From Variovorax fucosicus (lineage in GTDB: Bacteria; Pseudomonadota; Gammaproteobacteria; Burkholderiales; Burkholderiaceae_C): 64,000 nt of DNA. Within the stretch, counting starts at the first letter, position 1; every line of letters begins with the position of its first letter. The translations under genes and the position numbers were made by a program. The DNA lies in assembly GCF_030316825.1 (NCBI RefSeq), contig NZ_JASZYU010000001.1, positions 1,054,001 to 1,118,000 of the forward strand. Direction: 5' to 3'. The notes under the pieces are model-generated. The model saw only the letters and a list, made by a program, of their open reading frames with translations, searched no databases and was not told where the DNA came from. This document shows positions 50,344-60,647 of the stretch, in pieces.

Positions 50344-51378
50344 ATGAACCAGTTCCTGCGCAGCCTCACACCGACCCAGCAGGTCGCGGCCCTGTTCGTG
50401 ATCGTGTTCGGCCTGCTCACCATCGTGAGCGTCGTCACCTTGCTGGTCGGCTTTCGCGAGCGCCGCAATGCCGCGCACAACGAAGCCTGGCAGCGCGAAC
50501 TGCACGACTTTCGCAACCTGCTGCGCACCAGCTGGTTCATGGTGGTCATTTTCTGGATCGGCTGGGCGCTCGGCGAAGCCGTGGCCACGGTGCTGTTCGG
50601 GCTGATTGCCTTCCTGGCGCTGCGAGAGTTCATCACGCTCTCACCCACGCGCCGCGGCGACCACCGCAGCCTGATCCTCGCGTTCTTCGTGGTGCTGCCG
50701 ATTCAGTTCATCCTGGTCGGCACCGCACGCTTCGATCTGTTCACCGTGTTCATCCCGGTCTACGTGTTCATCGCGATTCCGGTGGTCAGCGCGCTGGCCA
50801 ACGACCCGAGCCAGTTTCTCGAGCGCAATGCCAAGCTGCAGTGGGGCATCATGGTCTGCGTCTACGGCATGAGCCATGTGCCGGCGCTGTTGCTGCTGTC
50901 GTTCCCCAGCTATGAAGGCAAGAGCGCTTTTCTCGTGTTCTTCCTGGTGTTCGTGGTGCAGACCTGCATGGTGGTGCAGCACCTGATCGCGCGCCGCTTC
51001 ACCTATTCGGCGGCCGAAGGGCGCCCGCCGCTGCAACGCTGGCTGGCGCGCGAACCCTTCGCGCCCAATGTGAGCCGAAGCTTCAACTGGGCGAGCTGGG
51101 GCGTCGGTATGGCGATCGCAAGCGTGGTTGGTGCGCTGATGTCGTTCATCACCCCGTTCAGGTTCGACCAGGCACTGGCGATGGCGCTGATCGCATGTGT
51201 TGCCGGCTCGATGGGTCATCTGGTGATGAAGGCGCTCAAGCGCGATCGCGGGATTCCGAATTGGGGCCAGAAGGGCGTCGGCGTGACGGGTGCCAACGGC
51301 CTGCTCGACCGCGTCGATGCGCTGTGCTTCGCCGCGCCGATCTTCTTCCATTCGGTGCGCTGGTACTTCGGCGTATGA
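50344..51378 (+). CDS. CdsA-like phosphatidate cytidylyltransferase
   Basis: 344-residue inner-membrane protein with about eight TM segments. The C-terminal signature KALKRDRGIPNWGQKG followed by GLLDRVDALCF corresponds to the CTP-transferase motif, but the usual PGHGG is replaced by GVTGANG. This form resembles the YnbB-type CdsA paralogues often paired with a PlsC-like gene. It should make CDP-diacylglycerol. An essential CdsA beside uppS/dxr probably exists elsewhere, but that is not visible here. Confidence 0.82.
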   Translation: MNQFLRSLTPTQQVAALFVIVFGLLTIVSVVTLLVGFRERRNAAHNEAWQRELHDFRNLLRTSWFMVVIFWIGWALGEAVATVLFGLIAFLALREFITLSPTRRGDHRSLILAFFVVLPIQFILVGTARFDLFTVFIPVYVFIAIPVVSALANDPSQFLERNAKLQWGIMVCVYGMSHVPALLLLSFPSYEGKSAFLVFFLVFVVQTCMVVQHLIARRFTYSAAEGRPPLQRWLAREPFAPNVSRSFNWASWGVGMAIASVVGALMSFITPFRFDQALAMALIACVAGSMGHLVMKALKRDRGIPNWGQKGVGVTGANGLLDRVDALCFAAPIFFHSVRWYFGV

Positions 51379-51385
51379 ATCAGCA

Positions 51386-51485
51386 CACCCCTAGGCTTCG
51401 CGCACTTCGTGTCGCTTCGCCAACCCCCTTGCAGGGGGCAATACCAGCGGCCCGGCGAAGCCGGTTCCGTGGCATTCCTGGAATG
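51386..51485 (+). repeat. dispersed repeat copy C (between cdsA-like gene and ruvC)
   Basis: Plus-oriented copy: CGCGCACTTCGTGTCGCTTC, hairpin CCCCCTTGCAGGGGG, CGGCCCGGCGAAGCCGGTTC. Begins eight bases after the stop of the cytidylyltransferase and ends just before the ruvC ribosome site, filling the whole gap. Confidence 0.87.
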
Positions 51486-51498
51486 GGAGGTACTTGAG

Positions 51499-52047
51499 AT
51501 GCGCATTCTTGGCATCGATCCGGGGCTGCAGACCACTGGCTTCGGCGTGGTCGACGCCGACGGCCATGCGCTGCGCTATGTGGCGAGCGGCACCATCAGC
51601 ACCAAGCACCTGCCGCGAGGCGACCTGCCGGCGCGGCTCAAGGTGCTGTTCGACGGCATCAACGAGGTCAGCGCGCGTTACCAGCCCGATGCGGCCGCGA
51701 TCGAGATCGTGTTTGTCAATGTCAACCCGCAGTCGACGCTGCTGCTGGGCCAGGCGCGCGGCGCCTGCATCACGGCGCTGGTGACGAGCAAGCTGAGCGT
51801 TGCCGAATACACCGCGCTGCAGATGAAACAAGCCGTGGCCGGTCACGGGCAGGCCGCCAAGGCGCAGGTGCAGGAGATGGTGAAGCGACTGCTGTCGCTG
51901 CCGGGCGTGCCTGGCAGCGACGCAGCCGACGCACTGGGAATTGCGATCACGCACGCACAGGTCGGGCGGTCCATGGCCCGGCTGGCCGAAGCGGCCACGC
52001 TCGCGCGCGCCAGCAGCGGCATGTACCGGCAAGGGCGCACCCGCTGA
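51499..52047 (+). CDS. ruvC: Holliday junction resolvase RuvC
   Basis: 182-residue endonuclease that resolves Holliday junctions with RuvAB. Catalytic acids are D7 ([16 protein letters not shown]), E69 ([10 protein letters not shown]), and D141 and D144 ([14 protein letters not shown]). The ATG at 51499 follows the repeat element; the open frame upstream is repeat sequence. ruvAB are not adjacent on this side. Confidence 0.96.
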   Translation: MRILGIDPGLQTTGFGVVDADGHALRYVASGTISTKHLPRGDLPARLKVLFDGINEVSARYQPDAAAIEIVFVNVNPQSTLLLGQARGACITALVTSKLSVAEYTALQMKQAVAGHGQAAKAQVQEMVKRLLSLPGVPGSDAADALGIAITHAQVGRSMARLAEAATLARASSGMYRQGRTR

Positions 52048-52448
52048 CGGCTCATGCGGTCTTGCATTCGCCGAGTCCGACGTTTGATCTGAGTGCTTCG
52101 GTTCCGGGGTGGACTCACGGGCGCTGAGGTTCCGGGGCGGGCTCAGGGCGGCGGGGCACGCTGCTCTGCGAATGTCCCCCGGCCTTCGGCCTCCTCCTTT
52201 ATTTCGCTGCGCAGCGTACCCCACCGCCCTGATCCTGAAAGCCGCGTGGCCGTTTCGCGCTGAACAGGCAGAGCGTGCCCAAGGCCGATGGTGGTGGGTG
52301 GCCCCTGCAGCGAAATAAAGGAGGAGGCCGCAGGCCGGGGGACATTCGCGGAAGGGGCCACCCGCCGCCAGCGGCCTGCGCCTTGCGCCCACGGTCCCAC
52401 AGCGCAGACCGCAGTTGTGCCCCGCGAACGCCTTTTGCCGGAACGCCG
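52048..52448. other. ruvC-downstream intergenic region (401 bp), repeat-rich
   Basis: No gene is supported here. Short direct repeats of GGTTCCGGGG (52098 and 52128 areas) are followed by a large inverted repeat (separate entry). Apparent ORFs on both strands are just translations of the repeat arms. Confidence 0.7.
52168..52349. repeat. large inverted repeat, 43-bp arms
   Basis: Left arm 52168-52210 and right arm 52307-52349 are inverted copies matching at 42 of 43 positions, separated by 96 bases. Each arm contains GTCCCCCGGCC, CTCCTCCTTTATTTCGCTGC and a local GGCC..GGCC hairpin. The structure resembles a paired dispersed intergenic repeat or a miniature inverted-repeat element; no flanking target duplication was recognised. 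It sits between the convergent ruvC and small membrane protein genes. Confidence 0.8.
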
Positions 52449-52625
52449 CTAGGCGATGCGCTCCGCGATGAGCACCGCGAAGAAACCGAACGCCGCGAGC
52501 AGCGTCCACTTGAGCACGATCCAGCCGAAGCGCCGGTACTTGATCTGCCCGGTGCCCGCATAGAACGCGAACGACACGCCAGCCACCAGCAGCAAAAGCA
52601 GGATGGCCCAGCGGAACAGCAGCAT
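52449..52625 (-). CDS. small two-TM membrane protein
   Basis: 58-residue hydrophobic protein with an ATG at 52625 and a TAG at 52449-52451. Two TM segments (LLFRWAILLLLLVAGVSFAF and WTLLAAFGFFAVLIAERIA) flank a short polar loop GTGQIKYRRFGWIVLK. Not recognised. Codon use is like that of neighbouring genes, and it lies 12 bases downstream of lpxC on the same strand, so it may be the last cistron of the dcw-lpxC transcript. Confidence 0.7.
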   Translation of the reverse strand: MLLFRWAILLLLLVAGVSFAFYAGTGQIKYRRFGWIVLKWTLLAAFGFFAVLIAERIA

Positions 52626-52637
52626 CGGCGGGGCGGC

Positions 52638-53561
52638 CTACCAGGCGCGAGCGACTTCGGCGAAGCCGGTCGGCGCGCGCTTCTCGTCGTCGAAAGTCAC
52701 GACCTCCCACGTCTCGGGTTGCGCCATCAGCGCGCGCAGCAGCTTGTTGTTGAGCGCATGGCCCGAACGAAACGCACTGTATGCGGCCAGCAGCGGCCGG
52801 CCGACCACATAAAGGTCGCCCATGGCGTCGAGGATCTTGTGCTTCACGAACTCGTCGTCGTAGCGCAGCCCGCCGGCATTGAGCACCTTGGTGTCGTCCA
52901 TGACGATCGCGTTGTCGAGCCCGCCACCGAGGGCCAGGCCCTTGCTGCGCATGTACTCGACTTCCTTGGTGAAGCCGAAGGTACGCGCACGCGCGATGTC
53001 GCGGCTGTAGGAGCCGCTGCCGAGATCGAACTCGACGCGCTGGCCGGTCGAATTGACCACGCGGTGGTCGAAATCGATTTCGAAGCTGAGCTTGTAGCCG
53101 TGGTACGGATCGAGCCGTGCCCACTTGACGTCGGCGCCCTCGCCCTCGCGCACCTCGACCGGGCGCGTCACCTTGATGAAGCGGCGTGGCGCCTGTTGCA
53201 ACGCGATGCCCGCGCTCTGCAGCAGGAAAACGAAGGAAGAAGCAGACCCGTCGAGGATCGGTACCTCGTCGGCCGTGATATCGATGCGCAGGTTGTCGAT
53301 GCCGAGGCCGGCGCAAGCCGACATCAGATGTTCGATGGTCTGCACCTTGGCGCCGCCCGACGACACGGTCGAGGCCAGGCGCGTGTCGGTCACGGCCTCG
53401 GGCGTCATCGCGATCTCGACCGGCTCGGGCAGGTCGACGCGGCGGAACACAATGCCGGTGTCGACCGGTGCCGGGCGCAGCGTGAGTTCCACGCGTTGCC
53501 CGCTGTGCAGCCCCACGCCGACCGCGCGCGTGATGGCCTTGAGAGTTCGTTGTTGCAGCAC
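52638..53561 (-). CDS. lpxC: UDP-3-O-acyl-N-acetylglucosamine deacetylase LpxC
   Basis: Zinc enzyme for the committed step of lipid A synthesis. 307 residues from a GTG start ([20 protein letters not shown]), matching the family N-terminus. Zinc ligand H78 in [14 protein letters not shown]; further motifs [34 protein letters not shown] (His and Asp ligands) and [10 protein letters not shown]. The open frame upstream is not coding. Follows ftsZ after 86 bases, the normal position at the end of the dcw cluster. Confidence 0.97.
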   Translation of the reverse strand: MLQQRTLKAITRAVGVGLHSGQRVELTLRPAPVDTGIVFRRVDLPEPVEIAMTPEAVTDTRLASTVSSGGAKVQTIEHLMSACAGLGIDNLRIDITADEVPILDGSASSFVFLLQSAGIALQQAPRRFIKVTRPVEVREGEGADVKWARLDPYHGYKLSFEIDFDHRVVNSTGQRVEFDLGSGSYSRDIARARTFGFTKEVEYMRSKGLALGGGLDNAIVMDDTKVLNAGGLRYDDEFVKHKILDAMGDLYVVGRPLLAAYSAFRSGHALNNKLLRALMAQPETWEVVTFDDEKRAPTGFAEVARAW

Positions 53562-53647
53562 GGCGGTGATTTTAGGAGCGCGAGGCGTATGGCGCACCGC
53601 GCGCCTCGCTATGTCCGCGATAGTCACAGCCGTTGCCCCTGCAACGG

Positions 53648-54850
53648 TCAGTCTGCCTGCCTGCGCAGGAAGGCCGGGATCTCGAAGTCGTCCATGCCGC
53701 CCGACGACAGCGCATCCACCTTGGCCGCGGCCATCGTGCGGTTGGTGCGCCACACGCTGGGCACTGCCATGCCTTCGTAGTTGGGCTGGCTGCCGGCATG
53801 GCCGTTGCCACCGAGGGTCGGCACGTGGAACGGGATGTTGTCGGTGCCGGTGCGGATCACTTCCAGCGTCGGGGCCTGGCGGCGGGCATCCTGGCGCGAC
53901 AGGCCGGTGGCGACCACGGTGACGCGCATCTCGTCGCCGAGGCTCTCGTCGTAGGCCGCACCGTAGATCACGTGCGCATCGGGCGCCGCGAACTCACGGA
54001 TCGTCGTCATCGCGAGCTTGGATTCGGCCAGCTTCAGCGAACCCTTCGATGCGGTGACCAGCACCAGCACGCCCTTGGCACCCGAGAGATCGATGCCTTC
54101 GAGCAGCGGGCAGGCCACGGCCTGTTCGGCCGCGATGCGGGCACGGTCCGGGCCGCTGGCAGCCGCCGTGCCCATCATGGCCTTGCCGGGTTCACCCATC
54201 ACGGTGCGAACGTCTTCGAAGTCGACGTTCACGCCGCCGTACTCGTTGATGATTTCCGAGATACCGCCGACGGCGTTCTTCAGCACGTCGTTCGCGTGGG
54301 CGAAGGCTTCGGCCTGCGTGACGTCGTCGCCCAGCACTTCGAGCAGCTTTTCGTTGAGGATCACGATCAGCGAGTCGACGTTGGCTTCGAGTTCGGCCAG
54401 GCCGCAATCGGCATTGCTCATGCGCTTGCCGCCTTCCCAGTCGAACGGCTTGGTGACCACGCCCACCGTCAGGATGCCCATTTCCTTGGCGATGCGCGCG
54501 ATGACGGGTGCGGCGCCGGTGCCGGTGCCGCCGCCCATGCCGGCCGTGATGAACAGCATGTGCGCGCCGTCGATGGCCGCGCGGATTTCGTCGACCGCTG
54601 CTTCGGCTGCGTCACGACCCTTGTCGGGCTTGCCGCCGGCGCCGAGGCCGTTGCTGCCGAGCTGGATCAGCTTGGGTGCGTTGCTGCGCGACAGCGCTTG
54701 GGCATCGGTGTTGGCGCAGGCGAACTGAACGCCCTGCACGCCACGTTCGATCATGTGCGCGACCGCATTGCCGCCGCCGCCGCCAACGCCGATCACCTTG
54801 ATCTGCGTGCCCTGATTGAACTCTTCTACTTCGATCATTTCGATGGCCAT
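53648..54850 (-). CDS. ftsZ: cell division GTPase FtsZ
   Basis: Tubulin homologue forming the Z-ring. 400 residues. [20 protein letters not shown] begins the GTP-binding core; [16 protein letters not shown] is the tubulin signature; [15 protein letters not shown] contains the T7 loop. The variable linker ends in the conserved C-terminal peptide [12 protein letters not shown] that binds FtsA and ZipA. AAGGAG lies before the ATG at 54850. A 160-bp gap separates it from ftsA, likely holding an ftsZ promoter. Confidence 0.98.
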   Translation of the reverse strand: MAIEMIEVEEFNQGTQIKVIGVGGGGGNAVAHMIERGVQGVQFACANTDAQALSRSNAPKLIQLGSNGLGAGGKPDKGRDAAEAAVDEIRAAIDGAHMLFITAGMGGGTGTGAAPVIARIAKEMGILTVGVVTKPFDWEGGKRMSNADCGLAELEANVDSLIVILNEKLLEVLGDDVTQAEAFAHANDVLKNAVGGISEIINEYGGVNVDFEDVRTVMGEPGKAMMGTAAASGPDRARIAAEQAVACPLLEGIDLSGAKGVLVLVTASKGSLKLAESKLAMTTIREFAAPDAHVIYGAAYDESLGDEMRVTVVATGLSRQDARRQAPTLEVIRTGTDNIPFHVPTLGGNGHAGSQPNYEGMAVPSVWRTNRTMAAAKVDALSSGGMDDFEIPAFLRRQAD

Positions 54851-55010
54851 TTCTGACTCCTTGAATTTGCAGTTGCCGTTTGTTTATGAATGAATGTTTT
54901 TCGAGCGTCACCGGTGTTGCATCACGAAGGTGGGCCGGTGCGCCGCCATCGCTCATTGAAATGCCGTTGAGGACTGCTGCGGGCCAACCACAGTGGGTAG
55001 AAGTTCATGA

Positions 55011-56240
55011 TCAGAAGTTCCCCACGATGAAGTCCTTGAAGCGCCCGAACGCGGTCTTTACAGAACCGTTCTTCTGCGCCACCTTGAAGCCGCGCATGCG
55101 GGCGAAGCGGGCCTCTTCGAGCAGGCCCATCACTGTGGCAGCACGCGGCTGCGCGACCATGTCGGACAACGCGCTCGAATACTTCGGAATACCGCGCCGC
55201 ACCGGCTTCAGGAAGATGTCTTCGCCGAGTTCGACCATGCCGGGCATGACCGCGCTGCCACCGGTCAGCACGATGCCCGAGGACAGCACTTCCTCGTAGC
55301 CCGACTCGCGCACCACCTGCTGCACCAGCGAAAAGATTTCCTCGATGCGCGGCTCGATCACGCCGGCCAGTGCCTGCCTGCTCAGCATGCGGGGCCCGCG
55401 GTCGCCGAGGCCCGGCACTTCCACCTGCGTGTCCGGGTCGGCCAGCAGCTGCTTGGCAAAGCCGTTCTCGACCTTGATGTCTTCGGCGTCCTTGGTCGGC
55501 GTGCGCAGCGCCATCGCGATGTCGCTGGTGATCAGGTCGCCCGCGATCGGGATCACGGCGGTGTGGCGGATCGCACCGTTGGTGAAGATCGCCACGTCGG
55601 TGGTGCCGGCGCCGATGTCGACCAGGCACACGCCGAGCTCGCGCTCGTCCTCGCTCAGCACCGCCTGGGCCGAGGCCAGCGGGTTCAGCATGAGCTGATC
55701 CACTTCGAGACCGCAGCGGCGCACGCACTTGATGATGTTCTCGGCCGCGCTCTGGGCGCCGGTCACAATGTGCACCTTGGCTTCGAGCCGCATGCCGCTC
55801 ATCCCGATCGGCTCTTTCACGTCCTGGCCGTCGATCACGAACTCCTGCGGCTCGACCAGCAGCAGCCGCTGGTCGCTCGAGATGTTGATCGCGCGCGCCG
55901 TCTCGACCACGCGGGCCACGTCGGCTGCCGTCACTTCCTTGTCCTTCACCGCCACCATGCCGCTCGAATTGATGCCGCGGATGTGGCTGCCGGTGATGCC
56001 GGTGTAGACGCGGCCGATCTTGCAGTCGGCCATCAGCTCCGCTTCTTTCAGCGCCTGCTGGATGCTCTGGACGGTGGCGTCGATGTTCACCACCACGCCG
56101 CGCTTGAGCCCGTTGCTGGGCGCGATGCCGAGACCGGCCAGCTTGAGTTCGCCGTTGGGCAGTACTTCGGCTACCACCACCATCACCTTGGCGGTACCGA
56201 TGTCGAGGCCGACGACGAGGTCTTTGTATTCTTTGGGCAT
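55011..56240 (-). CDS. ftsA: cell division actin-like protein FtsA
   Basis: 409-residue membrane-tethering actin homologue. KDLVVGLDIGTAKVMVVVAE (phosphate 1), CLVDIGAGTTDVAIFTNGA (phosphate 2), SSGIVLTGGSAVMPG (adenosine motif), and an amphipathic C-terminus (FGRFKDFIVGNF) for membrane binding. Start at 56240 (MPKEYKD) is preferred over the long upstream open frame. Lies 20 bases downstream of ftsQ. Confidence 0.98.
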   Translation of the reverse strand: MPKEYKDLVVGLDIGTAKVMVVVAEVLPNGELKLAGLGIAPSNGLKRGVVVNIDATVQSIQQALKEAELMADCKIGRVYTGITGSHIRGINSSGMVAVKDKEVTAADVARVVETARAINISSDQRLLLVEPQEFVIDGQDVKEPIGMSGMRLEAKVHIVTGAQSAAENIIKCVRRCGLEVDQLMLNPLASAQAVLSEDERELGVCLVDIGAGTTDVAIFTNGAIRHTAVIPIAGDLITSDIAMALRTPTKDAEDIKVENGFAKQLLADPDTQVEVPGLGDRGPRMLSRQALAGVIEPRIEEIFSLVQQVVRESGYEEVLSSGIVLTGGSAVMPGMVELGEDIFLKPVRRGIPKYSSALSDMVAQPRAATVMGLLEEARFARMRGFKVAQKNGSVKTAFGRFKDFIVGNF

Positions 56241-56260
56241 GGAATTTCCTCGGGTGTTCT

Positions 56261-57043
56261 TTACTTCTTCTTGGGGTCGGGTACGACCGTGGTGACGCCG
56301 CGCAGGCGCAGCGCATAAGCATCGCGGTGCCGCAGGTCGGCGCCCTCGACGGACGCGACGCTGCGGCCGTACTGTTGCGCGACCTGCGTCACCGACTTCA
56401 AAAACTGCGACGTGCGGGCGGCGACCTCTTCGCTGCGGCCGCGGCCGAGTTCGATCGTGGCGCCGGTGTCGAGCACCACCTGCCAGCTGCCGCGGCCCGA
56501 CAGCGTCAGCTCTTCGATCGCGAGGTCGTACGGCTGGAACAGCGGCGCCATCACGCGGTACATGCCGAGCACCTGGCCGGCCTGGTCGGCGGGCCCGTCG
56601 AGTCGCGGCAGCGTGTCGTCGACCTCGGCCACATTGGCCTCGAACACTTCGCCGTAGCTGTTGACCAGCTTCGACGCCGACTCGTCGCCCCAATGGGCAA
56701 CCGGTACCTGCTCGGTCAGCGTGGCACGCAGGCGATTCGGAAACTCGCGCCGCACCACGGCCTTGCGCACCCAGGGCACCGACTCGAATGCGGCACGCGC
56801 CTTGGCCAGGTCGACGGTGAAGAAGTTGCCGGCGAGCTGCGGCGCCACGTTGGCGCGCAGGGTGACCTCGTTGTTGTGCGTGACCTCGCCGTCCACCCGG
56901 ATCGCGGCCAGCGGAAAGAAGGGCTGGCGCAGCACCCACCATGCCCCCGCCGCCAGCAGCATGAGCGCGCACAGCGCGAACAACAGCGTCGCGGTGAGGT
57001 TCATGAGCTTGACGTCGAAGGGAACGGGGATGCTGTCGGCCAT
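56261..57043 (-). CDS. ftsQ: cell division protein FtsQ
   Basis: 260-residue bitopic division protein connecting early and late divisome parts (FtsB/FtsL). One TM (LTATLLFALCALMLLAAGAW), then a POTRA domain (FPLAAIRVDGEVTHNNEVTL) and the beta domain (VAHWGDESASKLVNSYGEVF). C-terminal PDPKKK tail. The start at 57043 overlaps the ddl stop by one base (TGATG). Confidence 0.95.
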   Translation of the reverse strand: MADSIPVPFDVKLMNLTATLLFALCALMLLAAGAWWVLRQPFFPLAAIRVDGEVTHNNEVTLRANVAPQLAGNFFTVDLAKARAAFESVPWVRKAVVRREFPNRLRATLTEQVPVAHWGDESASKLVNSYGEVFEANVAEVDDTLPRLDGPADQAGQVLGMYRVMAPLFQPYDLAIEELTLSGRGSWQVVLDTGATIELGRGRSEEVAARTSQFLKSVTQVAQQYGRSVASVEGADLRHRDAYALRLRGVTTVVPDPKKK

Positions 57044-58011
57044 CAGACGTGCCCCCCTGAATCGAGCGCGGCCGACGCGAGCACGCGCAGGCACAGGTCT
57101 TCGTAGCTGATGCCGGCGGCGCGCGCCGACATCGGCACCAGCGAATGGCTGGTCATGCCCGGCGAGGTGTTCATCTCGAGCAGGAACGGCTTGCGATCGC
57201 TCGCGCGGATCATCACGTCGGCGCGGCCCCAGCCCCGGCAACCCAACGTGCGGTAGGCGGCCAGCGTGGCATGCTGGATCTCGCGTTCCTCGGCTTCGGG
57301 CAGCCCGCTCGGGCAGTGGTACTTCACTTCATCGGTGAAGTACTTGTTCTGGTAGTCGTAGGCGCCCTCGGGCGCAGCGATGCGCACCACCGGCAGCGCC
57401 ACCGCGCCCAACCCCTGTCCGAGCACGGCGCAGGTCACTTCCTCGCCCTCGATGAACTCCTCGCAGAGCACATCGGCGTCGTACTTCGCCGAGAGCGCCA
57501 CTGCATCCTGCATCTGCGAATAGCCCATGACCTTGGTGACACCGATCGAGGAGCCTTCGCGCGGCGGCTTCACGATCAGCGGCAGGCCGAGCACGTCGGG
57601 CACGGCGTGGATCTGCTCGCGGCTCTGCTGGTCGAAGGCCAGCCGCACGTACTTCGGCGTCGGCAGGCCGTCGGCCTGCCAGATGCGCTTGGTCATGACC
57701 TTGTCCATCGCCACGCTGGAGGCCATCACGCCCGAGCCGGTGTACGGAATGCCGAGCAGTTCCAGCGCGCCCTGCACCGTGCCGTCTTCGCCATGACGGC
57801 CATGCAGCGCGATAAAGCAGCGCGCATAGCCATCGCGCTTGAGTTCGGCCAGGTCGCGCTCGGCCGGGTCGAACGCATGGGCGTCGACACCGCGCGCGCG
57901 CAGCGCTTCGAGCACGCCGCTGCCCGACATGACCGAGATCTCGCGCTCGGCCGAAGTGCCACCGAACAGCACGGCAACCTTGCCCATGGTTTTTGGATCG
58001 ATGGGGTTCAC
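57043..58011 (-). CDS. ddl: D-alanine-D-alanine ligase
   Basis: ATP-grasp enzyme making the D-Ala-D-Ala dipeptide. 322 residues from a GTG at 58011 that overlaps the murC stop by four bases; an ATG eight codons later (57987) is possible. Motifs: [55 protein letters not shown], and [15 protein letters not shown] with metal ligands. DdlB type by its place in the dcw cluster. Confidence 0.96.
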   Translation of the reverse strand: MNPIDPKTMGKVAVLFGGTSAEREISVMSGSGVLEALRARGVDAHAFDPAERDLAELKRDGYARCFIALHGRHGEDGTVQGALELLGIPYTGSGVMASSVAMDKVMTKRIWQADGLPTPKYVRLAFDQQSREQIHAVPDVLGLPLIVKPPREGSSIGVTKVMGYSQMQDAVALSAKYDADVLCEEFIEGEEVTCAVLGQGLGAVALPVVRIAAPEGAYDYQNKYFTDEVKYHCPSGLPEAEEREIQHATLAAYRTLGCRGWGRADVMIRASDRKPFLLEMNTSPGMTSHSLVPMSARAAGISYEDLCLRVLASAALDSGGHV

Positions 58012-59462
58012 AGTGCCCGTCCTTCGCGCGTGAAGCGCTCCGACTTTTGCGATGCGGCGCCGCCCAGCTCGACGACCCTGGCCGGCACCGCGCCGATCGA
58101 GCCGGCGCCCATGCAGATCACCACGTCGCCGTCGCGAGCGTTGTCGAGAATCGCCTGCGGCATCGCCGTGATCTCGTCGACGAAAACCGGCTCGACCTTG
58201 CCGGCCACGCGCAGTGCGCGCGCCAGCGAACGGCCGTCGGCGGCGACGATCGGTGCCTCGCCGGCGGCATAGACCTCGCCCAGCAGTACCGCATCGGCAT
58301 TGCCGATGACCTTGACGAAATCCTCGAAGCAGTCGCGCGTGCGGGTAAAGCGGTGCGGCTGAAAGGCCAGCACCAGACGCCGTCCCGGGAACGCGCCACG
58401 CGCTGCCGCGATCGTGGCGGCCATCTCGACCGGATGATGGCCATAGTCGTCGATCAATGTGAAGCCGCCCGGCGCCTGCTGGCCTTGCACCGCCACCTCG
58501 CCGTAGCGCTGGAAGCGGCGGCCCACGCCCTTGAACTCGGCCAGCCCGCGCTGCACCGCTTCATCGGGCACGTTGAGTTCGACCGCCACGGCAATCACCG
58601 ACAGCGCGTTCAACACGTTGTGCTCGCCCGGCAGGTTCAGCACCACCTGCAGGTCGGGCAGCGTGATGCCATTGCGGCGCTGCACCGTGAAATGCATCTG
58701 GCCGCCGACCGCGCGCACGTCGACCGCCCGCACCTGCGCGTCTTCGTTGAAGCCGTAGCTGGTCACCGGGCAGGACACTTCGGTCACGATCTCGCGCACT
58801 GCGGCGTCGTCGGTGCAGAGGATCGCGACGCCATAGAAGGGCATGCGGTGCAGGAAATCGACGAAGGCCTTCTTGAGCTTGCCGAAGTCATGCCCGTAGG
58901 TTTCCATGTGGTCGGCGTCGATGTTCGTGACCACCGCCATCACCGGCAGCAGGTTCAGGAACGACGCATCAGACTCGTCGGCTTCGACAACGATGTAGTC
59001 GCCGCTGCCGAGCCGCGCATTGGCGCCGGCGCTGTTGAGCCGGCCGCCGATCACGAAGGTCGGATCCAGGCCCGCCGCTGCCAGCACGCTCGCGACCAGG
59101 CTGGTGGTGGTCGTCTTGCCGTGCGTGCCGGCGATCGCGATGCCCTGCTTGAGCCGCATCAGTTCGGCCAGCATCAGCGCACGCGGCACCACCGGAATCT
59201 TCTTCTCGCGCGCGGCGATCACTTCGGGGTTGTCGGATTGCACCGCGGTCGAGGTCACGACCGCATCGGCGCCGGCGATGTTCGCCGCCGCATGGCCTAC
59301 GCAGGTGGTGATGCCAAGCCCCTGCAGCCGCCGCAGCGTCACGCTGTCGGCCAGGTCGGAGCCCGAGATCGTGTAGCCGAGGTTCAGCAGCACTTCGGCG
59401 ATGCCGCTCATGCCCGAGCCGCCGATGCCGACGAAATGGATGTTGCGAATTGCGTGCTTCAT
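58008..59462 (-). CDS. murC: UDP-N-acetylmuramate-L-alanine ligase MurC
   Basis: Adds L-Ala to UDP-MurNAc. 484 residues. [20 protein letters not shown] is the MurC nucleotide-fold start; ATP loop [39 protein letters not shown]; and YDDYGHHP-like motif [15 protein letters not shown]. Four-base overlaps at both ends (murG before, ddl after) show tight coupling. Confidence 0.98.
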   Translation of the reverse strand: MKHAIRNIHFVGIGGSGMSGIAEVLLNLGYTISGSDLADSVTLRRLQGLGITTCVGHAAANIAGADAVVTSTAVQSDNPEVIAAREKKIPVVPRALMLAELMRLKQGIAIAGTHGKTTTTSLVASVLAAAGLDPTFVIGGRLNSAGANARLGSGDYIVVEADESDASFLNLLPVMAVVTNIDADHMETYGHDFGKLKKAFVDFLHRMPFYGVAILCTDDAAVREIVTEVSCPVTSYGFNEDAQVRAVDVRAVGGQMHFTVQRRNGITLPDLQVVLNLPGEHNVLNALSVIAVAVELNVPDEAVQRGLAEFKGVGRRFQRYGEVAVQGQQAPGGFTLIDDYGHHPVEMAATIAAARGAFPGRRLVLAFQPHRFTRTRDCFEDFVKVIGNADAVLLGEVYAAGEAPIVAADGRSLARALRVAGKVEPVFVDEITAMPQAILDNARDGDVVICMGAGSIGAVPARVVELGGAASQKSERFTREGRAL

Positions 59463-60526
59463 TTCGCCAACTCCTCGCAGGCGCGAACAACTTCCGCGAC
59501 GGCCTCGGTTTTCTGCATCGTCTTGGCGTGCAAGGCCCGCTCCATCAGCGTGGAGCGATCGGTTTTCGTAAGCAAATCAGCCAGCCATTCAGGGGTCAGG
59601 TCGGTCTGCTGCACCAGCCAGCCGCCGCCCGCGTCGACGAGGAAGCGCGCGTTGGTAGTCTGGTGGTCGTCGACCGCCGAAGGAAAAGGAACAAACAGCG
59701 CGGCAGCGCCCACCGCTGCGATTTCGGTCACGGTGCTGGCACCGGCGCGCGCGACGATCAGGTCGGCATCGGCGTAGGCGCTGGCCGTGTCGTCGATGAA
59801 GGGGGTCAGTTCACCCTCGACGCCGGCTGCAGCGTAGTTGGCGCGCAGCTCGTCGATCTGCTTGGCGCCGCTCTGGTGCAGGACGGTCGGACGCGTGGCC
59901 GGCCCGATCAGCGCGAGCGCTTTCGGCACCACCGCGTTGAGCGCCCTGGCGCCGAGGCTGCCGCCCACCACGAGCAGCTTGAGCGGGCCGCTGCGGCCCG
60001 CGAAACGCGCAGCCGGATCGGGCTGCGACAGGAAAGCGGCGCGCAAGGGGTTGCCGACCCACTTCGCGTTCTTGAGCACGTTCGGGAAGGCGCTGAACAC
60101 CCGGTCGGCCACGCCGGCCAGCACCTTGTTGGCCAGGCCCGCCACCGAGTTCTGTTCGTGCAGCACCAGCGGCTTGCCGAGCAGCACGCTCATCATGCCG
60201 CCCGGAAAGGTGATGTAGCCGCCCAGGCCGATCACGACGTCCGGCCGCACACGGCGCACCACGGCAATGCTCTGCAGGAAGGCGCGAAGCAGTTTGAGCG
60301 GCAGCAGCACCAACGTCAGCGGCCCCTTGCCGCGCACGCCGCCGAACTGCACCGGCTCGAACGCGAAGCCGCGCGGCGGCACCAGTTGCTGTTCCATGCT
60401 GCCCGGCGCGCCGAGCCAGTGCACGCGCCAGCCGCGCGTGCGCAGTTCTTCGGCCACGGCCAGGCCCGGGAAGATATGCCCACCTGTTCCGCCGGCCATG
60501 ACGAGTGCGGTTCGACTCATGACCAT
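59459..60526 (-). CDS. murG: UDP-GlcNAc:undecaprenyl-PP-MurNAc-pentapeptide transferase MurG
   Basis: Peripheral GT28 enzyme converting lipid I to lipid II. 355 residues. [20 protein letters not shown] (acceptor loop 1), [14 protein letters not shown] segment [35 protein letters not shown] (loop 3) and [15 protein letters not shown] (donor site). GGGGG lies five bases before the ATG at 60526; MSRT at 60520 is an alternative. Repeat copy D separates it from ftsW. Confidence 0.97.
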   Translation of the reverse strand: MVMSRTALVMAGGTGGHIFPGLAVAEELRTRGWRVHWLGAPGSMEQQLVPPRGFAFEPVQFGGVRGKGPLTLVLLPLKLLRAFLQSIAVVRRVRPDVVIGLGGYITFPGGMMSVLLGKPLVLHEQNSVAGLANKVLAGVADRVFSAFPNVLKNAKWVGNPLRAAFLSQPDPAARFAGRSGPLKLLVVGGSLGARALNAVVPKALALIGPATRPTVLHQSGAKQIDELRANYAAAGVEGELTPFIDDTASAYADADLIVARAGASTVTEIAAVGAAALFVPFPSAVDDHQTTNARFLVDAGGGWLVQQTDLTPEWLADLLTKTDRSTLMERALHAKTMQKTEAVAEVVRACEELAK

Positions 60527-60547
60527 GAGCGCCCCCTCAAGGGCGAT

Positions 60548-60647
60548 GCGCGAAACACCGCGGAACCGGCTGTGCCGGGCCGCTGGTGTTGCCCCCGGCG
60601 AGGGGGTTGGCGAAGCGACACGAAGTGCGCGAAGACTGGGGGAGTGC
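60548..60647 (-). repeat. dispersed repeat copy D (between ftsW and murG)
   Basis: Fourth copy of the ~95-bp element, minus oriented and starting just after the ftsW stop. Core: GCGCACTTCGTGTCGCTTCG, CCCCCTCGCCGGGGG hairpin and GGCCCGGCACAGCCGGTTCC. It lies inside the otherwise tightly packed dcw cluster, where overlaps of 1-4 bases are the rule. Confidence 0.87.
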
